From: Urbifossiella sp046350095
GTDB lineage: Bacteria; Planctomycetota; Planctomycetia; Gemmatales; Gemmataceae
NCBI GenBank assembly: GCA_046350095.1
Contig: JAXMBA010000008.1
Coordinates: 310,001 to 374,000, forward strand
Direction: 5' to 3'
Length of the DNA stretch: 64,000 nt
Part shown: piece after piece, positions 1 through 9,084 of the stretch
Numbering within the stretch: the first letter of the stretch is position 1
Layout: the number at the start of each line of letters is the position of its first letter
Notes under the pieces: generated by a model
What the model was told of the DNA's origin: nothing
The model's database searches: none
The model's input: the letters and a program-made list of their open reading frames with translations, nothing else
Translations under genes and position numbers: made by a program

Positions 1-1890
1 GACCTTGCCCCACGGGTTCTTCTCGTCCGGCCAGTTCAGCTGCTTCGGCACGAACGACAGGGCGTAGCCCGACCACGAGTTGTGACAGCTGAGGCACTGC
101 GTCCGGCTGAAGAAGGTGTGGACGTGTTCGCGCTTGCCGTCGGGCATGAGCGGGTCGATCACGGTGTAGGTCCGCTCGGTCCCGTCGGCGGGCACCAGAT
201 CGGCGTCCGAGCCGTCGGGGCGCCAGGCGTACGAGTACCCGCGCCAGTCCTCGCCGTCGAAGTGGAGGAGCTGCGTCTCGACGCGCACGCCCTTGCGGTC
301 CCCGGGTCGCTGCTTCAGCGATATCGTCTTCGCCAGCACGGTGCCGGCCGGGAAGCGCATCCCGAAGTTGTGCCAGTTCACCTGCCCCGGCAGGGGTCGC
401 GGCTCGTCGAAAATGGTGATCTTCCCCTCGCCGGGAACGGCGACGAACCACTCGGCCTCCGCGCCGTCCTGCCACTGCGGCAGGATCGGCTCGTACTTCA
501 CGACGCCCGGCAGCGGCGCCAGCTTGTCCACGACCGGCCCCGCCCCCTTCGGCTTGCCGAACCGGGGTCGCACGCGCTCGCCGTACAGGCCCGTTTCGCT
601 GAGTGCTTTGGGGAACGCGGCGTTGGCCCCGGCGCCGGCGTTCCGCTCCAGGGTGTACAGGTTGCCGCTGTCGTGGTCGGCGAAGTAGAGCTCGCCGGCG
701 TTGTCTTCGCCGAAGGCCACGACGCGGATGCTCGGCTTCACGATCTCGGGCATCGCAACCAGCTTTTCGCCGTCGAACCGGGCCGCCCACATGCGGCGCG
801 TCTCCCAGTCGCCGAAGACGTACTTGCCGACCAGCTCGGGAAGCTTCTTGCCGCGGTACACGTAGCCGCCGGTGACGCTGCACGCGATCGTGTGCGGCAG
901 TTCGATCGTCGGCGGACGGATCGGCGCCGGGCCGATCGGCTGCGCCGGCTTGATCGGCGTGCGGGCCTCGGTGATGCTCCAGCCGTAGTTGCCCCCCTTC
1001 TCGATGCGGTGGACCATCTCCCACTGCTCCCAGCCCACGTCGCCGAGCCACAACTGTCCGGTGCCGCGGTCGAAGCTCATCCGCCACGGGTTGCGGAAGC
1101 CGAACGCCCAGATTTCCGGCCGCACGTTCGGCAGCCCGACGAACGGGTTGTCCTTCGGCACCGCGTAGCTCTTGCCGGCGTCCTTCCTGTCGACGTCGAT
1201 CCGCAGCACCGAGCCGAGCAGGTCCGAGCAGTCCTGGCCGGTGCTGAGGCGGTCCGGCGGGTTCGGCGGGCTGGCGTCGCCGGTCGAGATGTACAGCATC
1301 CCGTCGGGGCCGAAGTGCAGGTCGCCGCCGTTGTGACCGCCGCCGAGGAACGTGAGGACGATCTCCTCGCTGGCCGGGTCGATCCGGGGGGTGTCGCCCT
1401 TCGGAACGGTGAACCGCGACACGCGGGTGCCGTCCTCCAGGTACGGCGACTTGTCCTTCGGCCGCATCGTGTAGCAGACGAAGCACTGCCGGTTCTGCTC
1501 GAATTTGGGGTGGAACACGAGTCCGTACACGGACTCGATCTCCTTCGCGCCGGGGTTTTTCGACAGCGTTTTGAAGTCCTTCCGCAGGTCGAAGAACAGC
1601 TCGCGCTGGGCGTCGGGGCGGTTCGGGACCGAGTAGATCACGCCGTCCTGTTCGCCGACGAAGAGGCGGTCGGTGCCGGGGGCGCGGGCGATGAGCAGCG
1701 GCTGCTTGAAGGTGACGTTCGGGAACGCCCGCACGGCCTTGAACGGCGGCGGCGGCTCCGGCGAGCCGGTGACTTTGGACGTGGTCCAGGCCTGCCGCGG
1801 TTCCGGAACCCGCTTCGAGGGGTCGGGCTGCGCGGCGGACCAGCTGCCGAACACGGCGGCGCTGAGGGCGAAGAGAACGACGGCACGCAT
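1..1890 (-). CDS. PQQ-dependent sugar dehydrogenase-like protein with c-type heme motif (3' end outside window)
   Basis: This secreted protein probably oxidises a sugar or sugar derivative in the periplasm. It begins with a signal peptide (MRAVVLFALSAAVFGSWSAA), and residues of about 50-420 read as a glucose/sorbosone dehydrogenase beta-propeller, with motifs such as RLFVGEQDG, GGGHNGGDLHFGPDG, GFRNPWRMSFD and GDVGWEQWE. A CLSCH motif at residues 599-603 is a c-type heme attachment site, in a downstream domain like those planctomycetes attach to GSDH propellers. At least 630 residues lie in the window and the C-terminus is beyond base 1, so the full heme domain cannot be assessed. The ATG at 1890-1888 is chosen because it directly precedes the signal peptide. 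The gene diverges from the LamG-like gene at 1979, leaving 88 bases for promoters. The family is clear; the substrate is unknown. Confidence 0.85.
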   Translation of the reverse strand, partial: MRAVVLFALSAAVFGSWSAAQPDPSKRVPEPRQAWTTSKVTGSPEPPPPFKAVRAFPNVTFKQPLLIARAPGTDRLFVGEQDGVIYSVPNRPDAQRELFFDLRKDFKTLSKNPGAKEIESVYGLVFHPKFEQNRQCFVCYTMRPKDKSPYLEDGTRVSRFTVPKGDTPRIDPASEEIVLTFLGGGHNGGDLHFGPDGMLYISTGDASPPNPPDRLSTGQDCSDLLGSVLRIDVDRKDAGKSYAVPKDNPFVGLPNVRPEIWAFGFRNPWRMSFDRGTGQLWLGDVGWEQWEMVHRIEKGGNYGWSITEARTPIKPAQPIGPAPIRPPTIELPHTIACSVTGGYVYRGKKLPELVGKYVFGDWETRRMWAARFDGEKLVAMPEIVKPSIRVVAFGEDNAGELYFADHDSGNLYTLERNAGAGANAAFPKALSETGLYGERVRPRFGKPKGAGPVVDKLAPLPGVVKYEPILPQWQDGAEAEWFVAVPGEGKITIFDEPRPLPGQVNWHNFGMRFPAGTVLAKTISLKQRPGDRKGVRVETQLLHFDGEDWRGYSYAWRPDGSDADLVPADGTERTYTVIDPLMPDGKREHVHTFFSRTQCLSCHNSWSGYALSFVPKQLNWPDEKNPWGKV

Positions 1891-1978
1891 GGGGAGGTTC
1901 CCGAAGGGTGTTGACCCGGGAAGGCGCGTCCAGTCTACTCGGCGTCACGACCCGATGGAACAATCTCCGGGGCTGCCG

Positions 1979-2716
1979 ATGCGCAATCTCATCCTCGCCT
2001 CACTCGCGGCGCTCACCGTCTCACTCGCTGCGGCCGCCGACACGCCCGTACCCGAGTGGGCACGAGGCACCACGCTCACCGAGCCGCTGTCGGGGCCGGA
2101 GAGCGCTGCGAACCTGGTGTTCAGCGACCCCGCGGTGTGGTCGTTCGGCAAGGACGCGACCGGGGCCGGCTTCCTGGAACTGAAGTACGACACCAAGAAG
2201 TACAAGAGCAGCTACACGCCGAAACACCGCTCGCCGGTCCACATCGCGCTGCTCAAGCGGCCCGTCGGCGCGGACTTCGTACTCGACCTGGAGATGCAGT
2301 CCACGATCGTCCCGTACGGGCACCAGGACCTGTGCCTGTTCTTCGGCTTCCAGTCGCCGGAGAAGTATTTTTACACCCACATCGGCCGCGAGGCCGACAT
2401 GAACGCCCACAACGTGTTCGTCGTCAACGACGCGCCGCGGAAGAACATCGCCACCAAGACGACGAAGGGCGTGGACTGGAAGGCCGTCACCTGGCACCAC
2501 GTCCGCCTCGCCCGGCAGGGTTCGACCGGCAAGGTCGAGGTGTTCTTCGACGACCTCAAGACGCCGGTGATGACGGCGGACGACAAGACGTTCCAGGGCG
2601 GCTACGTCGGCTTCGGCTCGTTCGACGACACGGGTCGGTTCCGCAACCTACGGGTGTCGCAGAAGGGGCTGACGGTCGGCAACGCCCCCGCTTTCTTCCG
2701 CCCGCTCGGGAAGTGA
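1979..2716 (+). CDS. secreted LamG/DUF1080-like domain protein
   Basis: This is a 245-residue exported protein with a signal peptide (MRNLILASLAALTVSLAAAA) and one jelly-roll domain of the concanavalin/LamG or DUF1080 (3-keto-disaccharide hydrolase) type. Support comes from the strands around DFVLDLEMQS, YFYTHIGREADMNAHNVFVV, WHHVRLARQGSTGKVEVFFD and GYVGFGSFDDTGRFRNLRV. Domains of this kind bind or cleave carbohydrate and are abundant in planctomycetes. The start at 1979 is preferred over an in-frame ATG at 1955 because it places the hydrophobic segment at the N-terminus. Only three bases separate its stop from the GNAT gene, so the two are probably co-transcribed. No catalytic residues were assigned, so binding-only function is possible. 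Confidence 0.75.
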   Translation: MRNLILASLAALTVSLAAAADTPVPEWARGTTLTEPLSGPESAANLVFSDPAVWSFGKDATGAGFLELKYDTKKYKSSYTPKHRSPVHIALLKRPVGADFVLDLEMQSTIVPYGHQDLCLFFGFQSPEKYFYTHIGREADMNAHNVFVVNDAPRKNIATKTTKGVDWKAVTWHHVRLARQGSTGKVEVFFDDLKTPVMTADDKTFQGGYVGFGSFDDTGRFRNLRVSQKGLTVGNAPAFFRPLGK

Positions 2717-2719
2717 CCC

Positions 2720-3193
2720 ATGATCCGCCCCGCCACCCCGGCCGACCTGCCGGTGATCGCCCAGCTGATCCGCGAGCTGGCCGAGTATGAACGGCTCGCC
2801 GACAAGGTCGTACTCGACGAGTCGCGGCTCGGCGAACACCTGTTCGGCCCGCGCCCCTACGCCGAGGTGCTGGTCGCCGAGGACGGCGGAGCCGTCGTAG
2901 GCATGGCGCTGTTCTTCCACAACTACTCGACGTTCGGCGGCCGCCCTGGCATCTACCTCGAAGACCTCTTCGTGCGGCCGGAGGCCCGCGGGAAGGGACT
3001 CGGCAAGGCGCTGCTGTTGGCGCTCGCCCGGCTGGCCGTGGAGCGGGACAGCTGCAAGGTGGAGTGGTCGGTGCTGAACTGGAACGAGCCGTCGATCCGC
3101 TTCTACGAGTCGCTCGGGGCGAAGCCGCAAGACGAGTGGACGGTGTACCGGCTGGACGCGGCGGCGATCACACGGCTGTGCGGGGGAAGATGA
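2720..3193 (+). CDS. GNAT family N-acetyltransferase (diamine acetyltransferase-like)
   Basis: This 157-residue cytoplasmic enzyme should transfer an acetyl group from acetyl-CoA to an amine. The GNAT fold is shown by the N-terminal MIRPATPADLPVIAQLIREL, the central strand IYLEDLFVRPEARGKGLGKA with the RxxGxGxA acetyl-CoA pyrophosphate loop, and the closing segment VLNWNEPSIRFYESLGA. The early EYERLAD segment and the YLEDLFV strand resemble the spermidine/spermine or thialysine acetyltransferase branch, so a polyamine or lysine analogue is a reasonable substrate guess. Length is typical. Its 3' end overlaps the convergent HisA-related gene by 26 bases. Confidence 0.85.
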   Translation: MIRPATPADLPVIAQLIRELAEYERLADKVVLDESRLGEHLFGPRPYAEVLVAEDGGAVVGMALFFHNYSTFGGRPGIYLEDLFVRPEARGKGLGKALLLALARLAVERDSCKVEWSVLNWNEPSIRFYESLGAKPQDEWTVYRLDAAAITRLCGGR

Positions 3194-3899
3194 GCGTGCC
3201 GTCGTGGAGGGCGGATGCAACCATGACAGCGTCCGCTCCAGCATCCGAGAGTCGCTGCACGTCGTCCCACGTCCGGACGCCGCCACCGGCCTGTATGAAC
3301 AGCTTGGGGTAAGCCGCCTTGCAGGCGGCAACGGCCGACTCAGTACCCGGTCCTGTTCTCGTTCCCACGCGAGCGATGTCGAGCAGGATAACTGTTTCGA
3401 TCCACTTACGATGGGGCACCGCAGCCAACTCGACGACCGCGCATGGTCCTGACACACCCCAGCCCTTCCAGTCGCCCAGGATGTGCCCGTTGAACAGGTC
3501 AATCGAGAACGCGACTCGATCGAGTGTTGGCCCCTCAAGGATGGTCGGCTCGGCGGTCTCCGACGCGATCACCGTTCCCCATGCAAAGGATTGCTGCATC
3601 CCCGCGAGCAACTCGGCCCGTGTTCGATATCCCGCGTCGTAGATCACCGGGATTTCAACGTCTTCGATCGCCCGCACAACTGCTGGATCGGGTTGGCCTT
3701 TCACGATCCCGTCGATGTCGGCGAGATAAATACACTCCGCGCCCGTCGCTGCAACCATCGCCTTCGCCACCGCCACAGGCTCCGTCGAGTCCGTGAGCAC
3801 ACTCCGAAGTGGCTGGTACTCGCTCCGTCGGCCGCCGATGGCACGAACGACCCGGCCGCCCATCAGGTCGATCACAGGAATGATCTTCGGCGTCGGCAT
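3168..3899 (-). CDS. HisA/HisF-related TIM-barrel protein
   Basis: This is a 243-residue (beta/alpha)8 barrel related to ProFAR isomerase HisA. The first strand IIPVIDLMGGRVVRA matches the HisA start IPAIDL with its catalytic aspartate. A second aspartate sits in AFSIDLFNG where HisA has its other acid. The two C-terminal phosphate-binding loops appear as QAGGGVRTWDDV and GADAVMVASALHDG. No other his gene is nearby, and the sequence between motifs departs from typical HisA. A HisA-related family of unknown role is known from methanogens, methylotrophs and planctomycetes that carry methanopterin-linked C1 genes; I infer this may be a member, though true HisA cannot be excluded. It is divergent from rpsB and overlaps the GNAT gene at its 3' end. 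Confidence 0.75.
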   Translation of the reverse strand: MPTPKIIPVIDLMGGRVVRAIGGRRSEYQPLRSVLTDSTEPVAVAKAMVAATGAECIYLADIDGIVKGQPDPAVVRAIEDVEIPVIYDAGYRTRAELLAGMQQSFAWGTVIASETAEPTILEGPTLDRVAFSIDLFNGHILGDWKGWGVSGPCAVVELAAVPHRKWIETVILLDIARVGTRTGPGTESAVAACKAAYPKLFIQAGGGVRTWDDVQRLSDAGADAVMVASALHDGTLIFPRTAV

Positions 3900-3918
3900 C
3901 GGAAAGCGGGGAGCGGGG

Positions 3919-3948
3919 TTGGACGATTTCGGCCGCGGCGGCTACTGT
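3919..3948 (+). promoter_or_regulatory. putative sigma-70-type promoter for rpsB-tsf-rpsT
   Basis: A TTGGAC box at 3919-3924 is followed after 18 bases by TACTGT at 3943-3948. It lies in the 110-base gap between the divergent HisA-related gene and rpsB, leaving a leader of about 55 bases. Both boxes are imperfect, so this is a pattern match only. Confidence 0.4.
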
Positions 3949-4009
3949 AGTGAGTTCACGCCCCAGAAACCGTGTTGGGGGCATTCCCGGTTCGGCTCGG
4001 AGGAGCGTT

Positions 4010-4891
4010 GTGGCTCTCGTCGACGTGAAGCAGCTGCTCGAGGCCGGCGTCCACTACGGGCATCGGGCCAGCCGGTGGAACCCGAAGATGCGGCCGTACA
4101 TCTACGGCAAGCGGAACCTCATTCACATCGTGGACTTGCGCGAGACCGTGCGCGGGTTGCTGCGGGCCTACCGGTACGTGTCGCAGGTCGTCGCCCGCGG
4201 CGGGCTGGTCATGTTCGTCGGCACCAAGCGGCAGGCGAAGGAAGTCGTCGAGCGCGAGGCCATGCGCTCCGGCATGCCGTTCGTCTCCGAGCGCTGGCTG
4301 GGCGGCACCCTCACCAACTACCGCACGATCCGCAACCGCCTGAAGCGGCTCCAGGAGCTGGAGGCGATGTGGCTGCCGGTCGGCGAGAACCCGAACCGGG
4401 TGGACCTGAACGCCTACATGGCCGGCATGATGACCGAGGCCGGCAAGCTCGACCCGGCCAAGGCCCCTGACACGTCCGACATCCGGACGCACAGCAAGAA
4501 GATGATTTCGGCCATGAGCCGCGAACTCCTCAAGATTCGCCGCAACCTGATGGGCATCCGGGACATGGTGAAGCTCCCGGACGCGCTCGTCATCGTCGGG
4601 CCGAACAAGGAGCACATCGCGGTCAAGGAAGCCAAGCGGATGGGCGTCACCACCATCGCCCTCATCGACACCGACAGCGACCCGGACCCGGTGGACCTGC
4701 CGATCCCCGGCAACGACGACAGCATCCGGTCGATCGAGGTGATCCTGGCGAAGCTGGCGGACGCCTGCCTCGAGGGCCGCGCCGCCCTCCCGCCGGAGCA
4801 GCAGGCGATGATCAAGCCGCGCCAGCCGCAGCAGCGGCCCGCCGCCCCGGCCCCGGAGGCGAACCCCGCCCCGGCGCCCACCGTCGCTTAA
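4010..4891 (+). CDS. rpsB: 30S ribosomal protein S2
   Basis: This 293-residue protein is ribosomal protein S2 of the small subunit. The signature N-terminus VDVKQLLEAGVHYGHRASRW, the segment PYIYGKRNLIHIVDL, FVGTKRQAKEVV, RWLGGTLTNYRTI and VKLPDALVIVGPNKE are all conserved S2 elements. A GTG start at 4010 is chosen because the strong purine stretch GGAGGAG at 3999-4005 sits just upstream and because S2 proteins begin a few residues before the KQLLEAG motif; the frame is open further upstream without S2 similarity. The last 35 residues form a Pro/Ala/Gln-rich tail longer than in common model S2 proteins. tsf follows after 82 bases that hold a strong palindrome. Confidence 0.97.
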   Translation: MALVDVKQLLEAGVHYGHRASRWNPKMRPYIYGKRNLIHIVDLRETVRGLLRAYRYVSQVVARGGLVMFVGTKRQAKEVVEREAMRSGMPFVSERWLGGTLTNYRTIRNRLKRLQELEAMWLPVGENPNRVDLNAYMAGMMTEAGKLDPAKAPDTSDIRTHSKKMISAMSRELLKIRRNLMGIRDMVKLPDALVIVGPNKEHIAVKEAKRMGVTTIALIDTDSDPDPVDLPIPGNDDSIRSIEVILAKLADACLEGRAALPPEQQAMIKPRQPQQRPAAPAPEANPAPAPTVA

Positions 4892-4903
4892 AGTTGTCCC
4901 GCG

Positions 4904-4931
4904 AAGCCCGGGGACGGCCGTCCCCGGGCTT
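4904..4931. terminator. rpsB-tsf intercistronic palindrome (possible attenuator)
   Basis: A perfect 28-base inverted repeat (two 14-base arms with no spacer) is centred between 4917 and 4918, and a TTTCCCCC run follows. The folded RNA would be a very stable GC hairpin with a short loop. It lies inside a same-strand operon between rpsB and tsf, so it would act as partial terminator, processing site or stability element rather than an operon end. Confidence 0.6.
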
Positions 4932-4973
4932 TCCCCCAGCACACGCTTAGCCGCAACGGAGACGGAGAGGACG

Positions 4974-5837
4974 ATGGCGACGGTCACCCCGCAGATGGTC
5001 AAGCAGCTCCGCGACCGCACCGACCAGCCGATGGGGCTGTGCAAGCAGGCCCTCGACCAGTCCGGCGCGGACATGGACGCGGCGATCTTGTGGCTGCAGA
5101 AGCAGAACAAGAACATGACCGCCAAGCGCGAGGGGAACGAGGTCGCCGAGGGCCGCGTCGGCGTGTTCGTCGACAACGCCGCCAACGTCGCCGGCATCGT
5201 CGAGATGCGCTGCGAGAGCGCCCCGTCGGCCAAGAGCGACCAGTTCGTGGCCCTCGCCAACGACCTGGCCAGGCACGTCGCCGCCGCCAACCCGGCTGAC
5301 GTGGCCACGGCCACCGGCCAGCCGCTCGCCGGCGGGTCGGGTACCGTCCAGGAGCGGATCGACGGCGTCGTCGGCGTCATCCGCGAGAAAATGGTGCTCC
5401 ACAAGCTCCAGCGCCTCGCCGGCAACGTCTACGGCGGCTACGTCCACCACGACGGCACCGTCGGCGTCGTCTTCGAGGCGAAAGGTGCGGCCAACGACGA
5501 ACTGCTCAAGGACGTGGCGACGCACATCGCCGCGCTCAACCCGCCGTACGCCACCGTCGCCGACGTGCCCGCGGACGTGATGGCCCGCGAGAAGGATCTC
5601 GTCGCCGCGGAGCTCGCGGCCGACCCCAAGATGGCCGGAAAGCCGGCGCAGATTGTGGAGAAGATCAGCGCCGACAAGCTGACCAAGCGGCTCGCCGATA
5701 TCGTGAACGTGCTGACCGAGCAGCAGATGGCCAACGAGGGGAAGTACCCGAAGACGACGGTCGGGGCCGCCCTCAAGAAGGCCGGGCTGGAGCCGGTCCG
5801 GTTCGTCCGCTACAAGGTCGGCGCGGTCGCCCTGTAA
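4974..5837 (+). CDS. tsf: translation elongation factor Ts
   Basis: EF-Ts is the guanine-nucleotide exchange factor that recycles EF-Tu. The 287-residue protein opens with the UBA-like N-domain (TPQMVKQLRDRTDQPMGLCK and QALDQSGADMDAAILWLQ). The conserved core follows, with NDLARHVAAANP in the first subdomain and the dimerisation region ending in KAGLEPVRFVRYKVG. Length matches bacterial EF-Ts. A GGAGAGG ribosome binding site precedes the ATG. It sits in the usual rpsB-tsf order and rpsT follows 40 bases later, so all three are probably one transcription unit. Confidence 0.97.
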   Translation: MATVTPQMVKQLRDRTDQPMGLCKQALDQSGADMDAAILWLQKQNKNMTAKREGNEVAEGRVGVFVDNAANVAGIVEMRCESAPSAKSDQFVALANDLARHVAAANPADVATATGQPLAGGSGTVQERIDGVVGVIREKMVLHKLQRLAGNVYGGYVHHDGTVGVVFEAKGAANDELLKDVATHIAALNPPYATVADVPADVMAREKDLVAAELAADPKMAGKPAQIVEKISADKLTKRLADIVNVLTEQQMANEGKYPKTTVGAALKKAGLEPVRFVRYKVGAVAL

Positions 5838-5877
5838 CGCATACCTCGAACACTCTTTCATTCACGGGATACGACCG

Positions 5878-6156
5878 ATGCCCCACACAGCGAGCGCGTG
5901 GAAGCGGCTCCGGAAGAACGAGAAGCGGCGGCTCCAGAACCGGGTCGCGGCCAAGAAGGTCCGCGTGGCCCGCAAGGCCGCGTCCGCCGCAATTGCCGGC
6001 AACGACGCGGCGGCCGTCGCCAAGACCGTGAGCGAGACGCAGGCGGTCCTCGACCGCGCCGCCGACAAGGGCTACATCCACAAGAACAAGGCGGCACGGA
6101 TCAAGAGCCGGCTGGCCAAGAAGGTCAAGGCTGCCGCCGCGAAGCCGAAGGCGTAA
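5878..6156 (+). CDS. rpsT: 30S ribosomal protein S20
   Basis: This 92-residue, very basic, alanine- and lysine-rich three-helix protein binds 16S rRNA early in small-subunit assembly. The N-terminus MPHTASAWKRLRKNEKRRLQ corresponds to the S20 start with its SAxKRxRxxEKRRxxN pattern. The C-terminal IHKNKAARIKSRLAKKVKA is the classic S20 helix. It lies 40 bases after tsf and ends just before the long palindrome at 6160, which separates it from the convergent purQ. Finding rpsT directly behind rpsB-tsf is a useful local synteny marker. Confidence 0.95.
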   Translation: MPHTASAWKRLRKNEKRRLQNRVAAKKVRVARKAASAAIAGNDAAAVAKTVSETQAVLDRAADKGYIHKNKAARIKSRLAKKVKAAAAKPKA

Positions 6157-6159
6157 GGA

Positions 6160-6249
6160 TTTTTTGACGGGATGAACGGGAAAGCCGGGATGAAGTCAGA
6201 ATTCAAACTCTGATTTCATCCCGGCTTTCCCGTTCATCCCGTCAAAAAA
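6160..6249. repeat. long near-perfect palindrome between rpsT and purQ
   Basis: Arms 6160-6194 and 6215-6249 are perfect reverse complements over 35 bases. Pairing continues inward with one G/T position and five more pairs, leaving an 8-base loop. Each arm carries GGGATGAA twice (6169-6176 and 6187-6194). The arms begin with T6 and end with A6, so the U-tract lies on the wrong side for a standard intrinsic terminator on either strand. Position between convergent genes suggests a bidirectional terminator, but the internal repetition also fits a dispersed palindromic (REP or MITE-like) element. Confidence 0.85.
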
Positions 6250-6257
6250 CCTGCGAC

Positions 6258-7034
6258 TCAACTCTGCGCGAAGAACTCGACCGCGTTGCGGAACAACTTC
6301 AGTCCCTCCCCTTCCGCCTTCAACCCGAGTCGCGTCCACTGCGGGTGCTGAGTCGGGAAGATGTGCCGCTCCGGGTGCGGCATCATCCCCAGCACGCGGC
6401 CCGTGGCGTCCGTGATCCCCGCGATGTCGTCCTGCGAGCCGTTGGGGTTCTCGGGGAAGCCGTTCGCGTGGCCGGTCGCCCCGGCGTAGCGGAGCACCAC
6501 CTGCCCGGCCTGGTCCAGCCCGCGGACGATCCACTCCTTGCGGCCGACGAAGTTCCCTTCGCCGTGGGCCACCGGCACGTTCAGTTGGGTAACGCCCTTC
6601 AGGAACACGCACTTCCCCGGTGTCGCCCGCAACTTCACCCAGCGGTCCTCGAAGCGGCCGTTCTCGTTGAACCCGAGCGTGGCCAGCGGGCCGTCCTCGT
6701 CGGGCGGCATCAGCAGCCCGGCTTTCAGGATCGCCTGGAAGCCGTTGCAGATGCCGAGGATGAGCTTCTCGTCGTCGCGGAACTTGCGGAGGGCGTCGGC
6801 GAGGAAGTGCTGGAGTTGCAGGGCGAACACCTTGCCCGCGGCGATGTCGTCGCCGTAGCTGAAGCCGCCGGGGACGGTGAGAATCTGGAATCGCTTCAGA
6901 ATTCGCGAGTCTTCGCGGACCGCGTTGACGTGGATTCGCTCGACCTTCGCCCCCGCCATCTCGAACGCCGCGGCTGCCTCGCCGTCGCAGTTGGACCCGG
7001 GCGCCCGCAGGACAAGAGCGTGGGGTGTAGCCAT
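6258..7034 (-). CDS. purQ: phosphoribosylformylglycinamidine synthase subunit I (glutaminase)
   Basis: PurQ is the glutamine amidotransferase subunit of FGAM synthase and supplies ammonia for step four of purine synthesis. The 258-residue sequence starts with VLRAPGSNCDGEAAAAFEMA and shows the oxyanion region TVPGGFSYGDDIAAG. The nucleophile Cys96 is in LILGICNGFQ, and the catalytic pair is His220 and Glu222 in MMPHPERH, all as expected of class I glutaminases of this family. Length is within the PurQ range. No other pur gene is in the window, so it would act with purL and purS encoded elsewhere. It faces rpsT across the palindrome, and the 16S leader lies upstream in the opposite direction. 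Confidence 0.95.
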   Translation of the reverse strand: MATPHALVLRAPGSNCDGEAAAAFEMAGAKVERIHVNAVREDSRILKRFQILTVPGGFSYGDDIAAGKVFALQLQHFLADALRKFRDDEKLILGICNGFQAILKAGLLMPPDEDGPLATLGFNENGRFEDRWVKLRATPGKCVFLKGVTQLNVPVAHGEGNFVGRKEWIVRGLDQAGQVVLRYAGATGHANGFPENPNGSQDDIAGITDATGRVLGMMPHPERHIFPTQHPQWTRLGLKAEGEGLKLFRNAVEFFAQS

Positions 7035-7217
7035 GGCGAAAATCCCCGGAAGACAAGCCTTTATGCTTGACGGGCCGCCGCCGCCCCGCCAGACTCGTTG
7101 TAACGTCTCCGCACCCCCCCAACCAGTGGGCCACGGACGACGGCCGGCGGCCGCCCATCAACAGGCCGCCCGAGGGGGGGGAGGGGGGATCGTTTCCACT
7201 TTTTATTCTCCGGCGCG

Positions 7218-7246
7218 TTGACGCTCCCCGGGGGTCCTCTTATCAT
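7218..7246 (+). promoter_or_regulatory. 16S rRNA promoter (sigma-70 type)
   Basis: TTGACG at 7218-7223 and TATCAT at 7241-7246 are separated by exactly 17 bases, a near-consensus housekeeping promoter. An A/T-rich stretch (7195-7209) immediately upstream could serve as an UP element. Transcription would start near 7253, about 200 bases before mature 16S. Confidence 0.75.
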
Positions 7247-7276
7247 TCCCGTGTCGCAGCATCAGCCGCGACGAAC

Positions 7277-7288
7277 GATCTTTGACAA
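7277..7288 (+). promoter_or_regulatory. boxA-like antitermination site
   Basis: GATCTTTGACAA resembles the rRNA boxA consensus (TGCTCTTTAACA) and sits in the leader just ahead of the processing stem, where NusB/S10-dependent boxA elements normally lie. Similarity and position are the only evidence. Confidence 0.5.
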
Positions 7289-7318
7289 GTGTGTGGTGGT
7301 GGTGTGGTGGGGGTCGGG
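7289..7318 (+). other. left arm of pre-16S processing stem
   Basis: A GT-rich segment here (GTGTGTGGTGGTGGTGTGG onwards) is complementary, with a small bulge, to the CA-rich segment at 9003-9031 downstream of 16S. Such a long-range helix closing the 16S precursor is the standard substrate of RNase III. Confidence 0.7.
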
Positions 7319-7454
7319 TTTGGCCGCTGGTCGGGCCGCCTGGTCTCTGCTGCGGAGTGCCCGCGAGGGCACGTCGGTAGTCGGTGACCGGCTGTGGTTC
7401 GGCCGGCGGCTGATGGACACGAGACAGGACTCGCCTCGGCGGGTTATGCAAACA

Positions 7455-8953
<1,499 letters not shown>

Positions 8954-9002
8954 TAAGGATGACACACACGCTGCCCGGGGTCACCCCCCGAGAGCAGCCA
9001 TG

Positions 9003-9031
9003 CCCCCGACCCACACCACACCACCACACAC
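9003..9031 (+). other. right arm of pre-16S processing stem
   Basis: This CA-rich stretch is the reverse complement, apart from a short insertion, of 7289-7318 upstream of 16S. It lies about 50 bases after the mature 3' end and before the terminator, the expected place for the 3' strand of the 16S processing helix. Confidence 0.7.
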
Positions 9032-9047
9032 CCGTCATCGACGCACG

Positions 9048-9084
9048 CAGCCCGCCGGCTAAATCCGGCGGGCTGTTTGCGTTT
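9048..9084. terminator. terminator of the 16S unit
   Basis: An 11-bp perfect GC stem (9048-9058 with 9065-9075) with loop CTAAAT is followed by TTTGCGTTT. It ends the 16S transcript about 95 bases after the mature 3' end. The hairpin lies just beyond the stop of the convergent thioredoxin gene and may serve both. Confidence 0.8.

Larger units (their letters stand above)
7035..7454. other. non-coding region between purQ and 16S: rRNA promoter and leader
   Basis: These 420 bases hold no convincing gene. From left to right they contain the purQ upstream region, a G-run (about 7171-7188), an A/T-rich patch just before the rRNA promoter, the promoter itself, a boxA-like site and the left arm of the pre-16S processing stem, then about 135 bases of leader before the mature 16S 5' end. 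Confidence 0.7.

Noticed and set aside
82..1914. long plus-strand open frame of 610 codons
   Set aside because: It is antisense to the sugar dehydrogenase, has shadow composition (Arg/Val/His-rich) and no domain; the minus strand carries clear family motifs.
3950..4009. N-terminal extension of rpsB
   Set aside because: The extra residues (Arg/Ser/Gly-rich) have no S2 similarity, and a strong ribosome binding site precedes the GTG at 4010.
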